Shown here one piece after another: positions 36,901-48,900 of a DNA stretch of 64,000 nucleotides. Below the pieces are notes generated by a model. The model saw nothing but the letters and a program-made list of their open reading frames with translations, ran no database searches and was not told where the DNA came from. Source of the stretch: Paramacrobiotus metropolitanus (taxonomy: Eukaryota; Tardigrada; Eutardigrada; Parachela; Macrobiotidae); the NCBI RefSeq assembly GCF_019649055.1, contig NW_026570244.1, positions 992,001 through 1,056,000 on the forward strand. The letters are read 5' to 3'. The first letter of the stretch is position 1; the number at the start of each line of letters is the position of its first letter. A program made the translations under genes and the position numbers.

Positions 36901-37240
36901 TCGCCGCCTCAAACACCAGCGGCGCCTCTCTGCTGGCGCGCAGAGCAACCAGCACGTCCCTGCTCTTTTGACTCGTAGGAAGGGGTGGGTGGACGACGTC
37001 GTGGGGGAAGACCGCGTGGGACGGCAACCACCTCGGCGCGAGCCTAGTGCAGTGGAAGTTAATGTACATCTCGTCGCCAGCCATGTCCTCGATAAATCCC
37101 AAACACCACACGTCGCTACCGTCGTCGGCCAGTTTAACTGGCACCATCACCGTGTTCTTACAGGCCACGCGGTGCCCCACCCGCCGGCACTCGCTAGCTG
37201 GACTGCCGAGACACGAGGAGGTAATTTCCTCCATGGCCAT
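33951..37240 (-). CDS. F-box-like family protein, copy 2 (apparently intact)
   Basis: Three exons: 37240-36415, 34944-34848 and 34668-33951, giving 546 residues. Domain A (about 20-130) has the conserved core VWCLGFIEDMAGDEMYINF and PRWLPSHAVFP. Domain B (about 155-265) has LYAKYVLALP and a Phe/Tyr-rich end. A short exon then encodes an F-box-like helix block SLPLEVLAQVFELA...KLRR (about 285-308), split in phase 2 just before VSPVWNDVL. The C-terminal domain (309-546) ends RYLLRL. F-box proteins usually present substrates to SCF ubiquitin ligases; here that is inferred from one short motif. Copies 1 and 3 have a phase-1 intron between A and B that is absent here. The large intron (1.47 kb) holds no recognised exon. 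The family appears lineage-specific. Confidence 0.6.
36297..36375 (+). repeat. Tandem ACATAATAAACCACAGTA repeats
   Basis: Three to four imperfect copies of a unit of about 20-23 bases, just inside the first intron of copy 2. Confidence 0.6.
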
Positions 37241-39059
37241 TGGAAGTTGGCAGAATAATCAATGCGGAATGCCAGTTCTCACAAGCTGGCGTTAATTAGC
37301 GCTGCGCATGCATCCTGATATCAACAGCTGCCACAATATTATTATTATTTACCGTCATTTCCCTGATGCGCATTCATACGTCAATGAAGGAATGTGGCAA
37401 GTATAAACACACCTTCATGGAAATGATACCTCACGCCGATCATGTAGAAATAACGTTGATTGATCACGAAAACTGACGAAATGGTCGTGTTGATTCTGTC
37501 ATGTATCATGTGTCAGGTTCGCAACGGTTTTTGAACATAAAGAACTCTTGCAAGAAAATTGCCGTACTTAATTGTATGTGAAGATGTTCGCTGAGATATT
37601 GCAGACTCTGAAGAGTCTAGATTCTAGACTCTAGAATCGCAAAGTCTGCAATGAATTTTGTGATAGTCTTCCGTGAAAAGCATTTCTAATTTCTATAAGA
37701 GGGCAACCGCCCCGAGTAGTCGTAGCTGTCAACCGGCGATAGAGGCACCCGCCCATGTTACGGTTGTGCACAGCCGCCCACGGGGCGGGCTATTCAACTA
37801 GGGCATGGCGACATTAGACGTATGGCAAGCCGGGGAATAAAAATACGGCTCGGGGGTGAAAATGTTTCGCTATGCGGCTAAAAGCATAAAAGAAACTTGA
37901 AGTTCAAGCTTCAAGTAGCGGAAATGTTTGGATGAGTATTTAACTAAAATAATTGTTAATGTGTTGTATTCCACAGATGGTGTTTCGATAGTGTCTAAAG
38001 TTTAGAAATTAGCCGCTGCCTTCTACTGGGTTTTATTGTTTAGTATTTTTTTAATCGTTTCTTGTTGGTGATAGCTTTTGATTCCTTTATGGTGATAACG
38101 CACGACATTTCGCGTCCTGTGATGATTAATCAGTTGCCGGTACCGTTTTGTGTCGGCTGTGTTTGTCGTTGTGTTGCAGCCGCAGCGCGTTAATTGTGTG
38201 AAGTGTTGTGTTGTGTTCCGGCTGATTGTCAGCGCGTCAGCTTTCCGCCAGCGCTGACACTGGCGTATTCGCTTGTTTTCTTTGCCGGCCATTTGCAAGC
38301 TAGCCATGCATAGCGACGGCCACGATCGGGCTGTTGTTGTGCGGTACGTGTGAATTTCTCCGCAATTGCAAGGCCAAGTGCGTTACTGTGCTTATTCATT
38401 TCATATGCATTTCTATGCCAATGCCAACCGGAAATTGGTGTTAATGTGGCTGCCGTATAATACGCGATGTGCTGTATCTAGCGTACGTGCGGCTGCGGCA
38501 ATCACATATTCTGCTGCTCGGCGCGTCTTTTCTCAATTAGTTCCTGGCTATTTATGCCGTTTTTACGCGCTACATGCTAGTAATATTATGCGCCGACTGG
38601 CGGCTTCCGTGCTGATACATGCATTATAATAATCAGCGTGATTCATGCGCCAACGATATAATATTATGATCATTGATCATGCGCTGCGTGGAGTGATGGA
38701 AAGAAGTTGATACAGTTACAGTTGCGCTTCCCTCGCGTACTTTGCTAAGATCCTTCTGATTATTCATGTATTTTGATCCTTGTGCGTCCTGACTGCAGCG
38801 CACGCGTTCTGCCGGTCCAGTTGCAACCAGTGCGTCGGTGATGGGCTAAATATAGCCGAACTGATCTTATCGCCTGTATATATCCCTCATTCTGCGCTTG
38901 TGCTGGAGTTTGTGGATACATATATGCGCCAAGAAAATCTTGTAGTACATGCAGCGCATATATACAGCGCGTTGAAAATGTGCAGATTTGACCCTGAACG
39001 GCATCAGCATCACATGCCCTGATTATTCTATCATTTTGTTGTTTTTCTCAAGGGACAGC
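37241..39059. other. Intergenic; second copy of the 32 kb repeat
   Basis: Short inverted motifs at 37612-37640 (AGAGTCTAGATTCTAGACTC) and the counterpart of the 32 kb repeat at 37955-38040 and 38583-38630. CATATATAC at 38957 could be a TATA element for the serpin. No coding exon recognised. Confidence 0.45.
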
Positions 39060-40454
39060 ATGTTGCGATTGTTGACAGTGTTAATGTTGTTGTTGGCGGG
39101 ATGGTCGGCGGGTCAGTCGCCGCCGCCATCGCCGCCGTCGCCCAGCAACGACGTGGATCGGCTGCGGCAGGCCAGCGACCGTTTCGCGCTGTCGCTGTAC
39201 CAGGCGCTGGCCGGCGCCCGCGACGCCAACGCCAACCTGTTCTTCTCGCCGCTCAGTATTAACGCCGCCCTCCTCATGACCTACCTGGGCGCCGTCAACG
39301 CCACCCGCGACGAGCTGGGCCGGGCGCTGGGCGTCAGCGATGTGCTGGGCACCCGCGCCGACCACCTGAACCGCGCCTACTCCGCCGTGGTGGACATCTT
39401 CAAGGCGGAGCCGGCGCGCACCTACCAGCTGCGCCTGGCCAACCGCATCTGCTTGCGGCAGGACGTGCAGCTGCGCCCCGACTACCAGGCCAGTCTCCGG
39501 CAGTTCTACGACACGGAGGTGGCGCGCTACGACTTCGCCGGGGCGGCGGAGCCGGCGCGGCTGGAGATGAACGCCTGGGTGGCCAACGCCACGGGCGGCC
39601 GCATCCGCAACCTGCTGGCGCCGGGCATGGTCAGCGCGCAGACGCTGATGCTGCTGCTCAACGCCATCTACTTCAAAGCCGACTGGCAGTACCAGTTCGA
39701 CAAGGCCGCCACGGCCGACCACCGCTTCTGGCTGTCGCCGGCCAAACAGCTGGACGCCAAGATGATGTCGGCGCGCCGGCGGATGTTCTACGCCGAGACG
39801 GAGCAGCTGCAGGCCGTGGAGATCCCCTACCGCAGCGAGGAGCTGAGCATGCTGCTGCTGCTGCCGCGGGCGGTCGACGGGCTGGCCGCCCTGGAGCGGG
39901 GGTTGAGTGTGCGGACGTGGCAGGCGCTGCAGGACCAGATGGACATGCGGCTGGTGGCGCTGACGCTGCCCAAGTTCAAGCTGGAGACGGCCTACGACCT
40001 GGTGCAGCCGCTGCGCAGTCTGGGGATTAATCGGTTGTTCGGGCCGGCGGAGCTGGACGGGATGGCGGAGAACGCCGCCGGGCTGGGCGTCAGCGATGTC
40101 GTCCATAAAGCGTTTGTCGGTACGACATCAAATGCAATTTGTTCCTCATTTAAAAATATTGTTAGTAATTACTAATGGTAATTAATTTATTTTTAACGGC
40201 AATATTCGTAATATTTTGGAATAAATCGGGTGAATCAATACTGACCGCTTGCTGGTGTTGCAGAGGTGAACGAGGAGGGCACGGAAGCGGCGGCGGCCAC
40301 GGGCGTGGTCTTCTCGCGGTCGGCGGTGCTGCCCAAGCAGGACGAGACGAAGGAGTTGCGCGCCGACCACCCCTTCCTCTTCGCCATCCGCCACAACCCC
40401 ACCAACCTCGTCCTCTTCCTCGGCCGCATCAACGACCCCACGCTCTCCTCCTGA
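39060..40454 (+). CDS. Secreted inhibitory serpin
   Basis: Two exons, 39060-40119 and 40264-40454 (phase 1), 416 residues, a typical serpin length. A signal peptide ([18 protein letters not shown]) is followed by a Pro/Ser linker and the complete serpin fold: [41 protein letters not shown], then [11 protein letters not shown]. The reactive-loop hinge [13 protein letters not shown] (from 357) has small residues at P12-P9, as needed for loop insertion, so it should inhibit. The loop continues [10 protein letters not shown], putting Arg372 or Ser373 at P1; Arg would favour trypsin-like proteases. The C-terminal [10 protein letters not shown]...LFLGRINDP is canonical. The Met at 39060 is chosen because it starts the signal peptide; the frame is open further upstream. 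One intron falls just before the hinge. Confidence 0.95.
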
Positions 40455-43400
40455 AGGGCTGGCTTTTATGCCGCGACGGTCGCTCTTGTCTCTTTTTCTA
40501 TGTTGTGCGCCTGTCAGTGTCGACACGTTGAATGTGTTGGGACGGGCGTAATGGAAATTCATGCCAGCAAAAAATAACTATTTGAATGTCGTATTGTTGT
40601 GGACGCCTAAATAGCGCTAGCTGCAGGTCACAGAATACGCCGCTGTAGTCGAATAATCAAGTATACTAAAGGACAAAGGCACGTCTTTCAGAGCACAAGG
40701 TGTTAGCATTTGACAAATTGCAGCTCTCATTCAAGTTTATTTACTCATTCGGGGGAGAAATTTAGAACATGGATCGTAGGCTCGTAGCAAATCAAGAAAC
40801 TTGAGTAACGGCGACGCTGTCATAATAATAAAAGTGCGTACTGAAGTATTCTATAGGTACGGTACTAATAAAATATAATAATTAAGTACGTCTGGCCGGA
40901 AGCGGAAGTAAAGTTTGGCAGTGATGTCAGCCGCCCACGGGCAGCCAGTTCAGAGTGCAGTCAGCGTGGCTGATCGCCAGTCGGACATTGGGCATTTTCA
41001 GTCGCTTGCAGTTTGATCGTTTTTAAAGGTTTTTCATCTGGATTTGTATTGTAGCCAGGTTTCAGTAGCATACTACGTTCAGTGAATGAGGAAACGTTGA
41101 GAAAGGAGAATCTGTTGGTCAGCACATGTGTGAAAATTGTGAAAATGCTGCCTGTTACGATCTGGTGGGAAAATGGAGGTTAACGTGACGTGTGAGACGT
41201 CAGTGGCTTGCCTATCAATATCAAGCAGTTTCGCCTTGGAGGATCTCGCCAGTTCGGGGCAGCTGGCCCCTCCACGGGAGCAGTCAGGTCGGTGCCATAA
41301 CGACGTAGCCCAGATCCGCAGAGAGCCTCATTCCGGGATGCGTAGCTGCCCAGCAGAAATTAAACCGGGAACTGCTTCCAGCTAGCGTTCTGCACTGAAG
41401 GCCTCACCATAATGGTGTAGTGTAGTGGCTGCGCGCCATAGCGTTACAGTAGGTACTTGCATCAGTTTCCGTTTGATAATATCGGGCTGTGATTATGTGC
41501 GCACTGGAATGAGGAATGTCAATTTGTGCCGTAGATACTATTCATAATACTGCAGTGAAATTGCAGTGTGTGGCGTCTCCCAGACGTACATATCATTCTG
41601 CATGTCAGATTGTCCTGGCCAGTCGCCAGTGGCTGCTGTCGTTTCTGGCGGATTATGCGCTGTTTTACGTAACTCGCCCTGATGCCCGACCGCTCACCAA
41701 TCAGGTCCGTTGTTTTGACTTCCCTGATCGAATACTTCTAGTTACAATTAATCAGACAAAACTTGCTTCGGAAAAGCAGTACGGAGTGTGTGTTGGCAGC
41801 GTTTCTTGTACAGTACAGTACATACCTGTTCGCACCGTGCTGGTGCAGGTAGCTGTCAGTGTGTGGGTGGGCGGCCGTACGCCAGCGGACACCGCTAGTG
41901 TGCTTGCTGCTGCCGTCGACTGCAGTCTGCTTTATGAATGTGAACGTTGCGCAGATATGAATCAACTCCTGGTTTCTTTCCCTAATTGGCCTTTATCCCG
42001 GCATGTTCCCTGGCAAATGTACAGTTAAATACGTCACTGGCTGACTGCTGCGCCGGGCGCGTCACCTTCCCTGGTTAGCCAACTGAGCCGGCGCTGTTGA
42101 CGGTTATGCATACCTCGCATAAGTGGCATTCCACCGCCGGTCAAATTTGCTATTACATTAATCAGTTAATACGTTATTGTTGACAGTCCATTTGCGCAGT
42201 GCAGGTCAGGGACTGGCTGCTCGGAATGGCTGTAGAATGGTTTTTGTTCCGTTCGTTTTTCATTTGACTGAACTGAGCACAATGAGTGGATGACTAATAG
42301 TCTAATAGTAAAAAGTGATAGCGATTCATGCCGTTTATAAACAGCGACGGCGGTGATAGTGATTAGTGATCTTCCGTGTAATATTATCTAATATTTTCGG
42401 GGCCGTTAGGACAACATGTGCACACAACACAGCTGAGTTAAGTATCTGCGCGTCTATTTGTACATGGATGCAGTAAATAATTCTCAAGTTTTGGATGTAC
42501 TTTAATTTTTACATCCCGATATGTGTAGTACATATCTTAGTCCATTCGTGTACTGTAGAGAGGTGTGAAATTGTAGCGCCCATTGGGCTGTTAATCACCT
42601 ACGACTGCCGATAAGTGCTTACTTTCCAGCCGATCAAATGTGTAATATCAAGATGCAGGCAGTCTAATATTAGATAGGAAGGCGGCAAAACGCCGTCAAA
42701 TTGTCGCTGTCCATTGGCCATTTACCCATTTACCACTGGCGTGGCCGGTCGGGCGCAGCGGGATACTGCGCGATTGCACTGATTATGCAGCGGAGATGCT
42801 GTGAAGATTCGTTGCTGGCTGCAGCAACGAAGTGTGCTGGCTGCAGCCTGAGTATACGTAGGCGGTCCACACTTGCCGGCTGCAAAGCTGTCTCCCTTTC
42901 GACTGTACACAGTGTGCAGTACATACGTTTATGGGTCTGTCTGTCTGTCCTTATTGCAATAGAATATAATATCCTGTCGTAATATTCCGCGGCAATTTAT
43001 AGCCGTTTAATGTTTGTCTATCGTGCGGCGCAATCCGCATCAGCATCTACTCTGTATACTTCGCTCTCTTTATCGCTCTATCTGAATCGGAAAGATCGCG
43101 CTCGCCTCTGGCCTTTCCGATCCGATCCGATCCGCCAACTGCCGACCCGGCCATTCGACCATTCATCTGCTCAACTGCGCACAACCATCACGCCACCATC
43201 ACATCCCGCCGCTCTTCTTTCCCTTTCGCTGCTTATATACAGTTGGCCATATGGTCAGCATAGCATTTTCCCTCACATTCTCCCCTGTTTTATTTCCAAT
43301 ATTTTCTACATTTTTGGGAATTTATTTGGAACAGTGCTTGTGTAGTGGACATTTTGTCAGTTTGATGCGTGACAGTAGCAGGTAGTTGAAAGTGTTGATG

Positions 43401-45900
43401 GGGGTGTGTCTGTGGTTATCGGAAATTAGGTCAACAATTGGCCCATTTCACGGTTTGGCCAGCTGCCGTATAATGCACAGACGCAGCGCCGTGTACCTGT
43501 TCCATTGGCAAACTTTGCTCCGTCTTATCTGGCGTTAAAGGGAATCGGTTACATCTAACCGTACTAATGTTTTGTTAGCCAGTGCCACCGATGGGGCCAC
43601 ACGGCAGCGGATGTTAAGAGCGAATTGCGCCGGCGGCCCGGCTTGAGCGTATCCATTGCGCTGGCATTTTCATCCGATTGCTTCTCTTCTCCATCTGAAT
43701 TTAATCTGGCCGGCAGCGCTGGGTTGGGGCCCGGCCCGGCTCGGTGTGGACGCGCATACGTTTGCCGGTTATTAATATCGCATATCGCCTCTCCATCTGC
43801 ATTTTCATCGGCCGTAGTCTGATGGATGCGCCGGTGACCCCATTGCCACTGCCATTGCGCCGAGAAATACATCCGTGTCCGTCAGGCACAGGCTACTTCC
43901 TGCCTCTCTTAAGCTTGACGGGAGTTTAGTCCCGGCCCGATTCTTCGCGGCTGATGGGCAGCGATTACCCGGCCTGTCATTGGCGCAATCGATGACGCAG
44001 TGTACCCGGTAAGGCTTTCAGCATTATCCCGATTAACATTTGCGGGGAAGGGAAAAGCCGGTAAAAGTTAAGCCGCTGTTGGGACGGTAAGGGTAAAGTG
44101 GGATATATATGCGCGCCGGTTGATGAGGCATTAGCGGAGTTGGATAATGTTTTTGCGGTGGACAGGACAGCAGGTAGGCCTAGGCAGGGTTAGCAGCGGG
44201 GCGTGCGTGCGCGGCGCGGATGTTGTGCAACATCCAGCTGCGGCCAGCGCCCGGGACGCCGCGCACAACGGCCGGCGGTATTGTGCTGCACGAGGGAAGC
44301 CCGTCAATTGTCGGGCCGGCCTTAAGCAGCGTGTGCGTTGTGCTGCGTTGTGTATGCCGGTAATGTGGGGGCTGTGTTGCGTGCGGCGCTTAACGGGATA
44401 CGCGTATATATGTGTGTATGTTGGCTATGTTGGCAGGGCGGAAATGAGAGTGGTCGGCCTGCTCTGCGCTCCTCTCCCTGGCTGGCCGGCCGTAATGCCT
44501 TTCATTCCGCTCCATCACGCAATTGCAGCTGTTTTCAGCGGGATTAACTCGTTGGGGTTCCCGTCGCTCGCATCGTATCGGCATCGCGTCGCAGCACAAC
44601 GCAGCGGCATCGGATGACCGAGTGAGCCGGCACACATACCAACGCATTGCTGGCTGCCTGTTTGTTGGGCCAACAGCTGAGCGCAGTGCATTACGCACGC
44701 AGCGGAGCGTTGCCGCGCAGTTCGAAGTGTAATACACAGATATACTGTGCGGCCACCTCGAGGGAGTCGTTTTTTGCACATTTGCCTAATGCTCATCCCA
44801 TTTACTGGATTTCGGCGATTACGCCGTCAGGATAATCTCTGACTTGACGTGGTTGTGTTTAACGCGGTGCCGTGCGCGGCGGACATGGAGAAGATTGTTT
44901 TGTTGTCTTTGTTGACGAGGTGACTAGTGTATATGTATGCAGCGGCGCTAACGAGATTAGGTGGGGCAAAGGGCACGGGAAAGGTGATCTGGCGGGGGAG
45001 CGGAATCAGCGGATGAGCATTGAGGATGAGGCTGCAGCGGATGATTATTGATGGGGATTATTAATTAAGACTGCTGCTGGCGTGTGATGCACACTGTGTT
45101 CTATCCGTGCTATGTGATGGATGCTCTTTAACGGGCTTGTTTGTTGCGATACATGAAGAGACGGCGCGCTGGCAGGGAATTGGCATTTGCCACTACCGGC
45201 ATTCCGCGCGCGCCGCTTCGCTGCAAAACGCCGTTTGACAGCCGTGATTTATCTGTGCACGAACGGGGCGGTGTTCCCATCGTTGGGCGCCTGTTGTCTG
45301 TGTAGTGCAGCGGCACTTGCAATTGACTGCATAAATCATCCTTTAATTATTCTCCCAATTTTCGTATATTTTTCCATGGTGCATAATTAGTCGTAGAAAT
45401 TTGCTATAAGTTTTTTTTTAATTAAATTTGCTATTAGTTTTTTTTTTAATTTAATTAATTGATTGGGAAATTATCCAGTGGGCACTGGCGCTGATTGGAT
45501 GACGGCGGAAAGAGTGAGCGCGGTTGTCTTACAGTGTTGCGTTGGTACAGTAATTAAGCGTGGAGTGGCCGCTATCGGCATGATGCGGCGGCACGAGTGG
45601 CCGGGCCTGTCAGCGATGAAGGGCTGTTGAGTAAATTGGGACGGAAGCGGCCGGCGGGAAGCGGGAAGCGGCGTCCGCGTGATGCGCCCGGTGTTTGCCG
45701 GGAAAACGCGGCAGCGCTGACGCGGCCGGCTTGCGCACGGCCACTCAGCGGACCACGGCGCCATTCAGTGGCGCACGCCGCGCTGCCGCACCGCCATTGT
45801 CGCCGGTTATTTTCGCCGTGTCTTCCCTATTAAACAATGCCGCTCAAGTATTTTCTTTCACACGGTATTGTTCGCCGGTAATTAACGGTACAGGCAGGGG
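40455..45900. other. Long intergenic region, no gene recognised
   Basis: About 5.4 kb of mixed composition. GC-rich pockets near 44.2-44.5 and 45.6-45.8 kb give open frames on several strands but no domain, splice-compatible partner or signal peptide. A duplicated AAATTTGCTATtAGTTTTTT-type unit lies at 45399-45455. Regulatory DNA for the downstream DLGAP gene is possible. Confidence 0.4.
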
Positions 45901-45908
45901 TATATAAA
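45901..45908 (+). promoter_or_regulatory. TATA box, probable DLGAP-gene promoter
   Basis: TATATAAAG, with an initiator-like TCACCAGT about 30 bases downstream (45929-45936). A non-coding exon then ends at CTAG/GTGAGT (46018). Confidence 0.5.
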
Positions 45909-45930
45909 GCCAGCCGGGACTTCCGGTATC

Positions 45931-48900
45931 ACCAGTAAGACATTTCTCTCGATAATTATTTTTCCCCGATTTTTAATCAACGCTCCCTCCGTGTGCCGTT
46001 AAGATTCCGTCGAACTAGGTGAGTGAGAAAGCAACGCTGCTGTTTAATTATTCACATGCATTTCTTTGATTGGAAAGCTGTTTTTCCCACGTCGGCGGCA
46101 TAATAGAGCAAGGGTAATATTATATAGTTGACGGCGTAATTGAATGCGCGCCGGGCAGCACGCAGACGGATTTGGCGGGTAAACAGGGTGTTTTGATGCG
46201 GCCGGCGATCAGGTTTCCATGTTCTTGTTTTGCGCGCCGGTCGGGAAAATATACAGTGTAATGTGTACTCGTTGGGCAGAAAATATAAATCGGCGTGTGC
46301 GTGTTTGTGGAGATTGGGGCCGGCGATAAGTGCTGACGAAGGAAACGCGATGCGTCTCCTGTCTTGTTTTCTTTACGCTTTTTTCATCCGGCTGGTTCAA
46401 CAACCCGTTTCCATTCGCGGTCACCCACCGCGTCCGGCATTTTACTTTTGACAACTGTAGCAAAATATTGCGGTTTCGATGGGTCAACCGGAAACCGTTA
46501 GAGCGCATCCGCAAAAATATTTTTTCCAATAATTGATAAATATTTCCAGTGAGCAAATAATGCCGCATTTAAGCGGATAATTTTCACCCGGTTTTTACGT
46601 GAAAATGCGTGTGTTGATGTGGGTTTCGCGGTGCATGATCAGCAATGCAGAAAAGTGTTGAATGCCTGAGAATTGGCACACATTTTCATATATGTATATA
46701 TCGCGCAATGGCAAGATACAGCCCAGTAATCGGTCATTCCAGTTTCGCTGTTGTGACCGGCTGCGGCGCAGCTGTCGGCTGCATATTTCCTCACTTAACT
46801 GTCAAATCTTGCTCAATTGAATCGTCCGGGAGAGATTGCCATTTTTTTGACTGTGCCACTTGAGAGTATCACAATATAATCAAACCGCGCCGCTTGAGAG
46901 CGGCGTATCGATCAAAAATGCCCTTTTTTCCTGTTTTCTTGAGCGATTTGTGCCGGGAGAAGATTACAAGAAAATTACCGGCGATTGCGCCGAGCGGCCG
47001 GCACCGCCCCGGCCGTTAGAGGTACAACTTCCGGTCGCCGGAAGTGCTAATTATTCCAGACGCGGCCTTGACGCGGACGGGACGGTGTTTAGTTGTCCGT
47101 AGCGGAAAATGTTAGAACGGCAGTTTGCGTCGTTTAACCTTTGACTGTGATGTCAGGCGCACTTAGTGCAGTACCGGGTTGACAATGTGTGTGGAATAGC
47201 GGCGCTGTGATTGCTGCGTTGTGGGTGACGCGGGGTTAAGCAGTAGCGCGGCACCTCTGCACCTGCGTCAATATTCATCGCGCTGTATAGCACGCTGAAT
47301 CAGAAATCGCTCTGTATTTTTTACACGTACACGTACGCAAGTTGAGTCACGGTGTGTGAATCTTGCAGGTAAACGAAAGTGACTAGACGCGCTGTACGAC
47401 ATCACGAGTGAAGTGAGTTGACAGGTGAGTGTGTACGTACAAGACGCCCGCGGGCGGGACCGCGCTGTATCCACCAATCGATGCGCCGTGTGTGATCCGC
47501 TGGCTGTTTGCACTTTGCAGTGATCGCAAGGCCACTGCGTATCGATTGATCGCGTACTGATACACTGCATCAGTGATACACGACATACGTCGACTGCGAG
47601 TATGATGAGCAAGAAGAGCCCGGTGATCGAGCGCGACGGCGTGAGCAGCGCCAACATGAGCAGCGTGTCCTTCAGCAACGACGTCGACTACGAGTACGAG
47701 CGGCGCAAATACAGCCAAGGCCGTGCAGCATCACCGCAGCATTCCTTCAAGCCACAGCAGCAGCAGCATCAGCAGTCGCAGCTGCATCGCCCGGAGATCG
47801 AGCCTGACGGGCCCAGCACCAGCCACAGTAGCCAGCCGAGCCTCGGCACTTTGAAGGTCAACCGCAGCTTCATCCAGTCCGGATCGCCGCAGTTGTCGTC
47901 GGTCGACGCCCGCGCGAACGACCGCCCCATCAAAGGCATCCTCGTCAACCAGGTACGCTCCACTGTTTACCGTTTTACACCCTTCTTTTTTCTTAACCAA
48001 ACACTGTATTAGCACCCGATCGTGTCTGATAGTTTCTTAGATTTCTTAGCTTTCTTAGACCTTTTTTTCGTCGTAATGTGTCTTCGCTGCTGCTTCGATT
48101 AGTCTTGTGCCCCGTGTAGCCAGGTCAGACGATCGATTTGCACGTTAGACTCGCTACGCAGTGTCCCCTGGCTGTGTGTGTTGGCCGCGGGTCGTGCCAG
48201 CTGTTTTCCCAGTCAACACTGCGCTGATGTCATCTGTTATGGATCGAACTGCTTGTATGTTGTGTGTTGTTTTCTCCTTTTCCTTCCCTCGTCTCTTTGT
48301 GTCTGGCTGTGCGCGTCTTGGCTTAACTGTTCGGGGGACAGCAACAGTCCCAGTCGCGTATATATACATACACTAAGATAGCGAGATAGCGTGACGTGAT
48401 TTATTTGATGTGATTTGTTGTGTATCAGCCGCCGCTGGCTGACTTCCGCTCGCTTTCCCGGCGTCCCCTTGGCAGCACGCGGTGCGCTTGCAGGCGCGGG
48501 CCAAGCGTTATTTTGTTCAGGACATATGGCAGCATATGTCGCGCGGAAGAAAAGAGAGAGCGTTACGCGAAAGGGAAGAGGGGAAGGGGGCGGGGCTGGC
48601 AGCGATATCGACACAAAACTATTGTATCGACTGCTTTAAGTCAATACCGGCCGCCAGCATCAGCTGAGCAGTGTTAAGCCACTGTTTGCCGTTGTCGCTG
48701 GCTCTGACTAGTCTTCCCCGTTCCCTCTTCCCGGCAGCGCTACTTCATCCCGTCCCACTCGTTTCTCCCTTTCTTCCCCACCCGCTAATCAACTAACCGT
48801 GTTTTGCTGTACATACAGTGAAACTCGCCGACGCACTGGTGTCTGATAACCCGGTGCGTGTTTTCATGCCGCCGGCATTTTTCTTTCCACGACTATCGCC

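Noticed and set aside
39081-40106. 341-codon open frame on the minus strand
   Set aside because: Antisense shadow of the serpin exon; Gln/Arg/His-rich with no domain.
41173-42028. Open frames of 70-170 codons in the 41-42 kb intergenic region
   Set aside because: No conserved motif, poor composition for coding, and no supporting splice structure.
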